Shown: positions 8,214-15,668 of the stretch, piece after piece
Position numbering within the stretch: position 1 is the stretch's first letter
Layout of the letters: the number at the start of each line of letters is the position of its first letter
The notes under the pieces: generated by a model
Seen by the model: only the letters and a program-made list of their open reading frames with translations
The model's database searches: none
Told to the model about the DNA's origin: nothing
Position numbers and translations under genes: made by a program
Assembly: GCA_000440235.1 (NCBI GenBank)
Contig: ALKQ01000011.1
Location: 1 to 47,001, forward strand
Length of the DNA: 47,001 nt
Direction: 5' to 3'
Source of the DNA: Streptococcus suis 10581
Lineage (GTDB): Bacteria; Bacillota; Bacilli; Lactobacillales; Streptococcaceae

Positions 8214-8286
8214 TCCGCCATAGCTCAGTTGGTAGAGCGCATGACTGTTAATCATGATGTCACAGGTTCGAGCCCTGTTGGCGGAG
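8214..8286 (+). tRNA. tRNA-Asn (anticodon GTT)
   Basis: A 73-nt cloverleaf. TCCGCCA pairs with TGGCGGA, the anticodon stem CATGA/TCATG holds loop CTGTTAA, and the T loop GGTTCGAGCCC is canonical. Its terminator hairpin (8305-8326) doubles as one end of the integrated mini-element, so insertion left the tRNA gene intact. Confidence 0.97.
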
Positions 8287-8304
8287 TAAATAAAGCATTG
8301 AAAG

Positions 8305-8326
8305 CCTTGAGAAATCAAGGTTTTTT
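8305..8326 (+). repeat. attL-type direct repeat / tRNA-Asn terminator
   Basis: CCTTGAGAAATCAAGG plus a T run, 18 nt past tRNA-Asn. It is an intrinsic terminator (6-bp stem, GAAA loop) and is identical to 13003-13024. It is the likely crossover core of the element. Confidence 0.8.
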
Positions 8327-8330
8327 CTTT

Positions 8331-8351
8331 TTTTGGTCAAAAGTTGGTCAA
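8331..8351. promoter_or_regulatory. Putative integrase arm-site pair, left outer
   Basis: GGTCAAAAGTTGGTCAA: two GGTCAA words set 11 bp apart, 5 bp inside the left direct repeat. The same paired layout recurs at 8443-8462, 12840-12857 and 12923-12940. Confidence 0.6.
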
Positions 8352-8442
8352 TGAACTTACAAATATTTCAACTTCTACTATATCTTGGATAAGAATGAAA
8401 AAATAGTGAAAAATTGGCATGAATAATCATACAAAAGGGAAA

Positions 8443-8462
8443 TTTGGTCAAAAAATGGTCAA
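8443..8462. promoter_or_regulatory. Putative integrase arm-site pair, left inner
   Basis: GGTCAAAAAATGGTCAA, again with an 11-bp period. It overlaps the integrase stop codon (8459-8461). Confidence 0.6.
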
Positions 8463-9565
8463 GTGGTTGCTGACATGATTTTTCTAATTTTTTCAGTTTC
8501 TTCTTCCTCTTTTTCCTTAATAAGATGAGAGTAAGTTTCTATAATTTGCTTTGTATCTTTGTGACCTACGATTTTCGAAAGTGTCCAAATATCGATTCCT
8601 TCAGCCAGTAAAATACTGATATAGGTATGACGAATACCAGTAGCTGTTAGGACTTTTGGAGTTATATTTAATTGATGAAGCAGTTCACTGAGACAAGTAT
8701 TGACAGTTTTATTTGAAGGTACACCATAAATTGGATTAACAAATAAAAGATTATTTGGATTATCGAAATCAATTGTATCTTGCTCTTTTAGCAATTTATC
8801 AAGTACCTCTATTACAGTATCATCAATAGGAATATTTCGTACAGATGTTTTTGTTTTAGGGTCTGTAAACTCATTTTTCGCTGAATCGTATCGCCTATAA
8901 GTTACAATCTCTTTGCTTTTCCAAAGTATGCAATCCCAAGTTAAGCCTAACACCTCTCCAAATCTCATACCAGTCTTTAACTGTATGTAAAGAAGATAGT
9001 AAACTAAGTTGTCAGTATAGTTTACATTATTGTAAAGATAATTAACTAATTTTTTATAATCTGCTTTACTATGAATATACTTATCTTCTTTTGATTTTGC
9101 TGGTTCTAATCCAGTTATCTTTACACCTATTGTAAAGTCATGGAAATCAAGTCGGTCTTGCTTAGCAAATTCTAGAACTTTCTTAACTTCAGAATTTAAA
9201 CGAGCAACATTATCACGACCATTAGTTTTGGCAAATTGATTGATAAAGAGTTGATAGCGACTAGCCTTAATATTTACTAAAGGCATATTTCCGAAAAACT
9301 CTTCAATTAGTTTGCCACGTTTTATGTGTTTGTTGAGTGTCGCCTGTTTTTTATTTAAAGGCACGATATGTAGCTCATACCATTTTTTCCAAAGTTCATG
9401 TAAACTAATTTGTCTATCAATGTTAGCCCCTTTTAGAAGTCTAAGTTCAATCTCAATTGCTTCAAGTTCAGCTTCTTTTTTAGTTCTAAATCCAGAATTT
9501 GAAGCTATTACTTTTCCTTTATCATCAAAGATTCTATAGTCCCATAATTTTTTCTTAGCTTTATT
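8459..9565 (-). pseudogene. Tyrosine site-specific integrase, start codon missing
   Basis: The open frame runs from just after an in-frame TAA (9566-9568) to 8459, giving about 368 codons. From the N-terminus it has an arm-binding domain (DYRIFDDKGKVIAS, then SGFRTKKEAELEAI), a SAM-like core-binding domain, and the catalytic domain with GMRFGEVLGLTW (Arg), TGIRHTY, GHKD and the nucleophile region ETYSHL. The whole N-terminal domain is read with no ATG, GTG or TTG. The first possible start is a GTG at 9364, which would give 301 aa without the arm domain and lacks a clear ribosome site. A terminator hairpin (9585-9628) sits right upstream. I infer a 5' deletion or a lost start. The usual HxxR box reads TGIR, with Thr in place of His. 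Confidence 0.8.
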
Positions 9566-9584
9566 TTATTATTTTTGATAAATA

Positions 9585-9628
9585 AAAAAGCATGGTACTA
9601 ACAATAATTATTGTGTATCATGCTTTTT
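9585..9628. terminator. Bidirectional terminator between regulator and integrase
   Basis: AAAAAGCATG (9585-9594) pairs with CATGCTTTTT (9619-9628). The stem continues through TAC/GTA and ACAAT/ATTGT to a small loop. A-runs and T-runs flank both arms. It ends the leftward regulator gene and would also stop transcription into the integrase. Confidence 0.85.
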
Positions 9629-9634
9629 ACTGTA

Positions 9635-9970
9635 TTACTTCATCTGTTCCAATAAACTTTGAAAAGCTTTTATACTTTTTTCCTGCTTATCTTTTGGTAG
9701 TTCAAATAGTGAGTCTAATAATAGTGAAATTTCTGGACTATTTTCTTTGATATTGATATCAAAAAAATGTTCAATATCTGTTTCAAGAGCTTCTAAAATT
9801 CTTTCAAATGTATCAATTTTGATATTCGTTGCTAATTGTTCTATTTTATAGGCGTAATTCATTCCAAGATTGGCTTTCTCTTCTAATTCGTCTTGTGTCC
9901 AACCTTTTTCTAGCCTTAAATGGCGAATTCTCTTGCCAATATATTCTCTCAAACTTGCGTTTTCCATCAT
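9635..9970 (-). CDS. Cro/CI-type HTH transcriptional regulator of the mini-element
   Basis: A 111-aa protein with an XRE helix-turn-helix at residues about 12-65 (IRHLRLEKGWTQDELEEKAN, then MNYAYKIEQ). An acidic alpha-helical tail (LLDSLFELPKDKQEKSIKAF) probably dimerises. The ATG pair at 9970/9967 has GAGG upstream. It diverges from the LPXTG gene across a 146-bp gap that holds three copies of AACCTTNNAAGA, the best candidates for its operators. The probable role is a repressor that controls itself, the surface protein and perhaps excision. Confidence 0.88.
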   Translation of the reverse strand: MMENASLREYIGKRIRHLRLEKGWTQDELEEKANLGMNYAYKIEQLATNIKIDTFERILEALETDIEHFFDINIKENSPEISLLLDSLFELPKDKQEKSIKAFQSLLEQMK

Positions 9971-9989
9971 AAATACCTCGTTATTTATT

Positions 9990-10092
9990 ATCTTACAAGG
10001 TTTATAGTAAAGAAGAAACTTCTTAAAAGGTTTTTAATTATATGTTTTAGTTGTTAAAAGCTAAAAAACACGATATAATAACCTTAAAAGAT
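9990..10092. promoter_or_regulatory. Three operator-like repeats in the divergent gap
   Basis: AACCTTGTAAGAT (minus, 9990-10002), AACCTTTTAAGAA (minus, 10020-10032) and AACCTTAAAAGAT (plus, 10080-10092) share AACCTTNNAAGA. Starts are spaced 30 and 60 bp. The third copy begins one base after the -10 of the LPXTG gene, where a bound repressor would block transcription. Confidence 0.6.
10051..10079 (+). promoter_or_regulatory. Promoter of the LPXTG surface-protein gene
   Basis: TTGTTA (10051-10056), a 17-nt spacer and a perfect TATAAT (10074-10079). The start site falls in the third operator-like repeat. A TGGAGG ribosome site precedes the ATG. Confidence 0.75.
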
Positions 10093-10116
10093 TAGTTTGT
10101 TACAGATGGAGGTTTT

Positions 10117-12699
10117 ATGACAAAACAAAATAATAAATTGCAGACTAAAGGTTCAATCCGTAAACTTCGCACAGGTGCAGTGGTATCTACACTTGCTACA
10201 TCGGTAATTTTTGGTTCAGCAGTTTCGGCTGAAGAGGTTGCTACTCAAGATGTTGCTACGACTACTGAGGCTGTTGCGGTTTCAGAAGAGGTTGCTCAAC
10301 CTGTTGAGGTAACTAAATCTGACGTTGACAATGCTCAAGCACAGGTTATTGAGCTTACAAATCAAGTGACAGCTCAAGAAGAAGTTGTTGCTCAGGTTTT
10401 TGCTCAAGTGGAAGAGTTGTCTGCGGTAACGCCAGAGGTTGTTGCTGAGTTGGAAACGGCTACAGTTAAGGCTGAGGAAGTGGTTGCTCAAGCAGAGACT
10501 AATGTTGCTACTGCTGAACAGTCAGTTGCTCCATCTCAAGAGGCTGTTGCTACCCAAGAGGGTATCGTTGCCGAGGCTGAAAAGGTTGTTGATGTTGCGA
10601 ATACAAGTGTTGCAAATGCAGAGAAAGCTGTAACTGAAGCTCAAGCTGAGGTTGATGGTTTGCAAAACATTGACGAAACTCTTACTCAAGCTCAAGCTAC
10701 TGTTGTAGAAGATGCGAAAGCAGTTGAGGTTACAACTACTCAGGTTGACAACATCAAGGTTGCCGAGCAAGATAAGGCTCAAGCCGTTGCCACTCAAGAG
10801 GGTATCGTTTCTGAAGCTAAGACAGTTGTGGACACTAAATCTCAAGCTCTTGCCACAGCTAAGACTGAGTTGGCTACTGCAACTAACAAAGTAACTGAAA
10901 CTAAGGCTACTTTAGATGGTTTAACTGCTAAGGCTACAAACGAAGAAACACAGTTGACTATTCCGATTTCTGCTGAGTATGTAAATACTCTTAAAGAGTA
11001 CATTGCAGGTGGTAGTCGTAGCACTGCACTTTCAAACCGTTTGAAAGAGTTGGGTGCTGAGGCTTATAAACAGGTTGGCGTAACTTCTATGAGCGTTCTT
11101 GACGGTCAAATGGTTAAGTTCCAAGATACTGATTGGATTTTGAAGTACTCAGACTACGATAACTCTCGTCGAGTTGAGGTTGGTAACTTGACAGATGAAC
11201 AGCGTTCAGAGTTGACTGATTACTTCCTAACTATCATCAAACCTGTACGTGAAGCCTTTGGGGTATCTGAGTACAAGACTTCAGACAAGATGAATGAAAT
11301 TGCTTCAGTACTTGATTCTCGTACTAACACTAGTCTTGCTTGGCATGATACTGCAACTCAACGTCAAGTGGCTAAAGAGTTCGGTATTCGAACTGTTTTG
11401 GACAATATTGGTTTTGCAGGAGGTAGCGAGGGTATCGAAACTATGGCTACACTCAAGCGTGACATTTTCGGTCAAGCTATGTTGATGTTCTACGATGATT
11501 CTCATGCTAGTTGGGCGCACTCAGGTTGGTTAGTTAAGGATAACTACGACTTTGTTACTGTAGGTGTGACAAAATTGGTAGGCGACCCTTACTCTTCACG
11601 TAAGATTCACTTCATCTTTACTGAAGGTAAAGAGATGGCTAAGCTCCAAGACTCTAACGTCCACACAGCTCCAGCATCTGCTACCGACACACGTGCAACG
11701 GCTCTAGCTAACGCTAAGACAGCTTACAACACAGCTTTGACTCAACAAACCACTGCAAGTCAAAAGGTTTCTACTATTGAGTTCGAGTTACAAAATGCAC
11801 AGTTTGCTTACAACTCTGCTAAAGCTGAACTTGACCGTTTGAAGTCAGGTACCTCTAACCTTGCAGATGCGGAACGTACTCTTGCAGAGGCGACAGCTCG
11901 CTTGAATGCAAGTCGTCAAAAACTGGTTGAGGTTCAAGCTACTTACAACAACTTGAAAACAAAAGAAGCGGAAGCTAAACAAACCTTGGCTGACGCTCAA
12001 AAGACCCTTGAGAACGCTGAAATTACTCAGGCTCAAGCAGTTGCTCGTTTGGACTCTGAGAAAGTTACCCTTGCAACTCTTCAAGGTAAGTTGGCTAATG
12101 CTCAGGGTATCTTGGACAAAGCACGCTCTACTTATGCTGAAGCAGTTCAAGTTCGTGACGAATTGAAGGCTAAGTTGGAAACTGCACGCAATGCGGGTAC
12201 AGCTCTTGCTAAAGCTAAGTCTGACTTGGAAAGTGCTGAAACTCGTTTGGCTGAGTTGAAGGGTATCTTAGGTCAAGCTGAAGCGAACCTTACTTACTTG
12301 AAGTCACTTCTCCCAATCACTGCTAAAGGTGAGCCTGCTTACCACGAGTTGCCAACTCTTGAAATTCCAAAAGAATTGCTAGATAAGGCTGAAGTTGACG
12401 GTAAGGTTGAAGCTCCTGCTGACACTAAAGTTGAAGCACCTGCTACACAAGGTGGCGAAGTGGTTAAGGTTGACCTTACAACTGCTACAACTAACGGTTC
12501 AACTGTTGCAACTCCAGTGGTTGCTCCTGCGACACCAGCTCCTAAGGTGGCTACACCGTCTAAGGTTGGGGTTGAGCATGGCACGTCTGCTGAGGTGTTG
12601 CCAAATACAGGAGAATCTGAAAATATCATGTTGTATATCGGAATCGGTCTGCTTGGTTTGGCTGGTTTAAGTAAAAAAAGAAATAAAAGAACAATTTAA
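10117..12699 (+). CDS. SEC10/PgrA surface-exclusion-type LPXTG wall-anchored protein
   Basis: An 860-aa surface protein. It has a YSIRK-like signal (GSIRKLRTGAVVSTLATSVI, cleavage near VSAEE), then a long Val/Ala/Gln/Glu-rich coiled coil (about 30-280). A globular domain follows (about 285-515) with conserved patches LAWHD, AKEFGIR and HASWAHSGWLVK. A second coiled coil (about 525-740), a Pro/Val/Thr-rich stretch and the sortase signal LPNTG (828-832), hydrophobic helix and basic tail KKRNKR complete it. The middle domain resembles the SEC10/PgrA family, which in enterococci stops a host from receiving the same conjugative plasmid; that role here is inference. No conjugation genes are present. 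Adhesion is an alternative role. Confidence 0.88.
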   Translation: MTKQNNKLQTKGSIRKLRTGAVVSTLATSVIFGSAVSAEEVATQDVATTTEAVAVSEEVAQPVEVTKSDVDNAQAQVIELTNQVTAQEEVVAQVFAQVEELSAVTPEVVAELETATVKAEEVVAQAETNVATAEQSVAPSQEAVATQEGIVAEAEKVVDVANTSVANAEKAVTEAQAEVDGLQNIDETLTQAQATVVEDAKAVEVTTTQVDNIKVAEQDKAQAVATQEGIVSEAKTVVDTKSQALATAKTELATATNKVTETKATLDGLTAKATNEETQLTIPISAEYVNTLKEYIAGGSRSTALSNRLKELGAEAYKQVGVTSMSVLDGQMVKFQDTDWILKYSDYDNSRRVEVGNLTDEQRSELTDYFLTIIKPVREAFGVSEYKTSDKMNEIASVLDSRTNTSLAWHDTATQRQVAKEFGIRTVLDNIGFAGGSEGIETMATLKRDIFGQAMLMFYDDSHASWAHSGWLVKDNYDFVTVGVTKLVGDPYSSRKIHFIFTEGKEMAKLQDSNVHTAPASATDTRATALANAKTAYNTALTQQTTASQKVSTIEFELQNAQFAYNSAKAELDRLKSGTSNLADAERTLAEATARLNASRQKLVEVQATYNNLKTKEAEAKQTLADAQKTLENAEITQAQAVARLDSEKVTLATLQGKLANAQGILDKARSTYAEAVQVRDELKAKLETARNAGTALAKAKSDLESAETRLAELKGILGQAEANLTYLKSLLPITAKGEPAYHELPTLEIPKELLDKAEVDGKVEAPADTKVEAPATQGGEVVKVDLTTATTNGSTVATPVVAPATPAPKVATPSKVGVEHGTSAEVLPNTGESENIMLYIGIGLLGLAGLSKKRNKRTI

Positions 12700-12710
12700 T
12701 TAAGATAACT

Positions 12711-12745
12711 AAAAAATCTTCTTACATATTGTAGGAAGATTTTTT
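12711..12745 (+). terminator. Terminator of the LPXTG gene
   Basis: AAAAAATCTTCTTACA (12711-12726) pairs with TGTAGGAAGATTTTTT (12730-12745) with one G-T wobble and a 3-nt loop. It lies 12 nt past the stop codon. Confidence 0.9.
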
Positions 12746-12839
12746 GGATTCCTAAAAATTTCAGAAAGACTACGCTATTCTAACAATTTTTAGGAATGTT
12801 AATAGAATTTTAAATTTTTTAGTTACTCCGAAATGCTTC

Positions 12840-12857
12840 TTTGTCAAAACTTGGTCA
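12840..12857. promoter_or_regulatory. Putative integrase arm-site pair, right inner
   Basis: TTGTCAAAACTTGGTCAG: a degenerate copy of the paired GGTCAA motif with the same 11-bp period. Confidence 0.5.
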
Positions 12858-12922
12858 GACTGTATTTTTATAAAAATTCTGCATAATTTAGGAAACACAT
12901 AGATATTTTATAAAATTTCATG

Positions 12923-12940
12923 TGGTCAAAATTTGGTCAA
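12923..12940. promoter_or_regulatory. Putative integrase arm-site pair, right outer
   Basis: TGGTCAAAATTTGGTCAA: two GGTCAA words 11 bp apart, 62 bp inside the right direct repeat. Confidence 0.6.
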
Positions 12941-13002
12941 ATTCCCGCTTTTTATTACTCCCTAGATAAGTAACAAACCCTTGATTATCGCCATTTAGGA
13001 AA

Positions 13003-13024
13003 CCTTGAGAAATCAAGGTTTTTT
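13003..13024 (+). repeat. attR-type direct repeat
   Basis: Exact copy of 8305-8326, including the CCTTGA/TCAAGG hairpin and T run. Flanking bases differ, so the shared block is 22 bp. Confidence 0.8.
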
Positions 13025-13034
13025 GCTTTTTACA

Positions 13035-13067
13035 AGAAAAAACCGAGAAAGTTTAGTATTCTCGGTT
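13035..13067 (-). terminator. Terminator overlapping the end of the YfhO-family gene
   Basis: AACCGAGAA (13041-13049) pairs with TTCTCGGTT (13059-13067), and the stop codon of the gene lies in the loop. Read leftward a T run follows. Confidence 0.75.
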
Positions 13068-15632
13068 CTTAGAATAATAGTATCCAATGAATTGATAGGA
13101 GAAAAATACAAAAACTGCACCAAAAGAAATCAGTAAACCTAGATAGAAACCATTTGGTACAAAGGTTAAAACTAGTTTAGTTTGACCTGGACTTACATCC
13201 ACTTTCATAAAACCTTCTTGCGCTTTTTGGATTTTAATAGGTTTACCATCAATGGTTGCATTCCATCCTTTATCATAGGGTAAAGTAAGGAGGAGTGAGG
13301 CTTCTTTATCGGTTACAAAATCAACGGTTACTTTATTACCATCAGTTTTTGTTACTACTTGTTTTTCTTGGAGAATGGAAATAGCCTGTTGGAAAGCTAA
13401 TAAGTCCAATCGATAAAATTGTGGTTTATCAAAAGAAACTTGATTATTTTCAGGAAAATATACATCGACTTGAACTTGTACATCTGTAGTAAAGCTCCCC
13501 ACATTGAAGAAAGAGAAAGTATTATCTAATGTAAACTCACTTGATTGATTATTGACAGTAATGACAACCTTTTTTTGATTCTCATTTGAGAATGTTAAAT
13601 TTGGCAAATTTAAGTATACTTGGCTATTTGCAGGTATATTTACTAAGAAAGTTGCCTTTGCAGCATCCTCATTGTCAACTTTGTTGACAGTCATTCGATT
13701 GCTCAACTCAACTGTATTTTGTGAAATAACATCTGATAAAGTGTGGTAGTATTTTTGAGATAGCCCTGTTAGTTGATTGAGGAAATTTGTTTGATTATCG
13801 AGAGTCAGATTTGTAAAATTGACATCTTTGTAAATCCCTTCAGTCAATAGGGTTAACCCTAGATTAAAACTATTTTCGTAAAGATTAATAGTAGGCTGAC
13901 TCTGATTCAGTGTGAAACCAAACTTATTTGGGTCCGTAGTAGCTAAATTATATTTGACTCCGAATAGGCTATCAGCAATAATTGTATTATTCTGATAACG
14001 AAGATTCAAATTGGTACCGTCTGAACGGAAACCGAGCTTATCTAGTACTGAGCTGGAAGCACGATTTCGAATGGAGGAGAATTGAGAAATACCATTGTAA
14101 TTGAATTTCATGCTATCATTGCCAGTTTGTGGTAATAGACGTTCTATACGATAAAATGAATCAGTTGTAGTCTTTGTAGACTTTACAATACTGTCAATAT
14201 CTGTCAATTTTTCTTCATAGTTTGATCGGCTAGGGAAATGCCATTCATCAGAAATCCCCTGAACCTGATAATGACTATGTAATCCAAGTTCTAAGAAAGT
14301 GAAGAACAATAAAACAATATTAATCCATTTTAAGGATGATTTATAGCGAATCATTGCTACAAAAAGAATGAAGTAGGCTATTAGAAATTCTAGTGTGAGT
14401 AGGAAATTTACATCCGTTAGAAACTCATAATGATCTCTAAAAATAAAGGTAGAAGTAAAGCAAATGAGTAAAAATGAAACAATCAGAGTAAAATTTTTAA
14501 TACTTACTTGACGTAGTTGTGCCAATGTCTCTGCTGCTAAATAGATAACGGTTATTGATAGAGCCCATGCATAACGATAGAGGAACATGTTTGGCGCATG
14601 CATACCTTGCCAAAAAAGATTGAGTGGTTGTAGGTAGAAACTTGAAATAATGAATGTAAAGAATAGAGCATAGGAGAGTTTGACAGTTGGTTTTATTTCT
14701 TTTAATGTAAAGAATAATAAAGCGAGTATTAATGGAACGAGACCAACAGAGATCGTGGGAATAGAACCGAATTTTGTTGTATCAAAGCTACCAACTAAGT
14801 TTTTTGCAAAGAAGTCCAGATACCAAGAGTCCTCGGTTTTTAGGTTGACAATTTTTGTAAATGTCTCACCATGAGTTTTTAAATCCAAGTAGGTTGGTAA
14901 CAACATGAACATGCTGCTTAGAGCAGATAAAATTGACACTATTGTAAAGTTGATAAATCTTTTGATTCTCTGACTATCTATCCATGATAATTGAACCAAT
15001 GCCCATAATGTTAGAAAAATAGCCACCATATAACCGAAGTAATAGTTTTGGATAAACAAGCATGTTAATGTTATGTAGTAGAGAATCGAACCCTGTTTTT
15101 TTAATAATCGATGCAATCCAAGAAGAACGAGTGGGAGGAGTATAAAAACGTCTAGCCAGTTGTTTATTTCTAATTGACTTGTACTAAAACTCATCAGAGA
15201 AAAACTAGTAGCGAGTAATAGTGCCCATTCTTCTTTCAAATTTTTATGGATACCCTTTAGGCTGAAATAAGTTGACAACCCAGTCAATCCAAATTTAACA
15301 ATAGTGACAAGATAGATAGCGTCAGGCATGGATTGTAAATCAAAGAAAAAGACAATTGGAGATAGGAATGAGCCTAGGTAATAGGAGGATAGAGCATAAA
15401 AATTGAGTCCTAGACCACTTGTAAAGGTGTAAAAAAGAGAGCCGTCTCCGTGTAAAGTATTTCGTAATGTTTGATTAAAAATAACGTACTGATGGAAACC
15501 ATCACTGGCCAATATTGTTGTATCACTTCCCCACCAGATTCCTTGAAATGCTAAGACGATAGAAATAATAGTCAGCGGAATAAGGAAAGATAAGAGATAA
15601 TAAATGGATGTTTTTGTAAATATTTTTTTCAT
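13053..15632 (-). CDS. YfhO-family polytopic membrane protein
   Basis: An 859-aa protein with a first helix near residues 8-30 and many further membrane segments over the first ~450 residues. A large extracellular beta-rich domain (about 460-825) and a final helix before the basic C-terminus follow. WWGSDTTILASDGFHQY after helix 1 is the family hallmark with its acidic residues. YfhO proteins are GT-C-like and in Bacillus act in glycosylation of lipoteichoic acid or similar wall polymers; the substrate here is unknown. No clear ribosome site stands before the ATG, and a terminator hairpin ends only 12 nt upstream. Confidence 0.9.
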   Translation of the reverse strand: MKKIFTKTSIYYLLSFLIPLTIISIVLAFQGIWWGSDTTILASDGFHQYVIFNQTLRNTLHGDGSLFYTFTSGLGLNFYALSSYYLGSFLSPIVFFFDLQSMPDAIYLVTIVKFGLTGLSTYFSLKGIHKNLKEEWALLLATSFSLMSFSTSQLEINNWLDVFILLPLVLLGLHRLLKKQGSILYYITLTCLFIQNYYFGYMVAIFLTLWALVQLSWIDSQRIKRFINFTIVSILSALSSMFMLLPTYLDLKTHGETFTKIVNLKTEDSWYLDFFAKNLVGSFDTTKFGSIPTISVGLVPLILALLFFTLKEIKPTVKLSYALFFTFIISSFYLQPLNLFWQGMHAPNMFLYRYAWALSITVIYLAAETLAQLRQVSIKNFTLIVSFLLICFTSTFIFRDHYEFLTDVNFLLTLEFLIAYFILFVAMIRYKSSLKWINIVLLFFTFLELGLHSHYQVQGISDEWHFPSRSNYEEKLTDIDSIVKSTKTTTDSFYRIERLLPQTGNDSMKFNYNGISQFSSIRNRASSSVLDKLGFRSDGTNLNLRYQNNTIIADSLFGVKYNLATTDPNKFGFTLNQSQPTINLYENSFNLGLTLLTEGIYKDVNFTNLTLDNQTNFLNQLTGLSQKYYHTLSDVISQNTVELSNRMTVNKVDNEDAAKATFLVNIPANSQVYLNLPNLTFSNENQKKVVITVNNQSSEFTLDNTFSFFNVGSFTTDVQVQVDVYFPENNQVSFDKPQFYRLDLLAFQQAISILQEKQVVTKTDGNKVTVDFVTDKEASLLLTLPYDKGWNATIDGKPIKIQKAQEGFMKVDVSPGQTKLVLTFVPNGFYLGLLISFGAVFVFFSYQFIGYYYSKNREY

Positions 15633-15643
15633 AGATTTAAAAG

Positions 15644-15666
15644 AAAAGGCGAATAAATCGCCTTTT
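15644..15666 (-). terminator. ABC-F gene terminator
   Basis: AAAAGGCGA (15644-15652) and TCGCCTTTT (15658-15666) pair around a 5-nt loop, with T-rich sequence leftward. It lies between the ABC-F stop and the YfhO-family start. Confidence 0.8.
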
Positions 15667-15668
15667 TA

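Larger units (their letters stand above)
8305..13024. mobile_element. Integrated 4.7 kb mini-element at the tRNA-Asn terminator
   Basis: The region is bounded by a 22-bp direct repeat (8305-8326 and 13003-13024). It holds a tyrosine integrase pointing at the left end, a Cro/CI regulator and a large LPXTG surface protein. Pairs of GGTCAA arm-type sites lie near both ends. No relaxase, coupling protein, replication gene or other transfer gene is present, so it is not a full ICE or IME. The likely explanation is a deletion remnant or a cis-mobilisable element that depends on a helper. The integrase lacks a visible start codon. An empty site would join tRNA-Asn and one terminator hairpin directly to the yfhO-type gene. 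Confidence 0.75.
12746..13052. other. Gene-free right end of the mini-element
   Basis: About 300 bp without a coding frame. It holds an inverted repeat (TTCCTAAAAATT at 12749-12760 with AATTTTTAGGAA at 12785-12796, 24-nt loop), two arm-type pairs (12840-12857 and 12923-12940) and the right direct repeat (13003-13024). The AT-rich stretch between is typical of an integrase-bound attachment region. Any oriT would be expected here, but I cannot identify one. Confidence 0.6.

Noticed and set aside
10282..12629. Several open frames antisense to or out of frame with the LPXTG gene
   Set aside because: They arise from its repetitive Ala/Val/Gln/Glu codons; no ribosome sites and no recognisable protein.
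8287..13052. Prophage or IS element
   Set aside because: No transposase, capsid, lysis or replication gene; the contents and ends fit an integrative mini-element instead.
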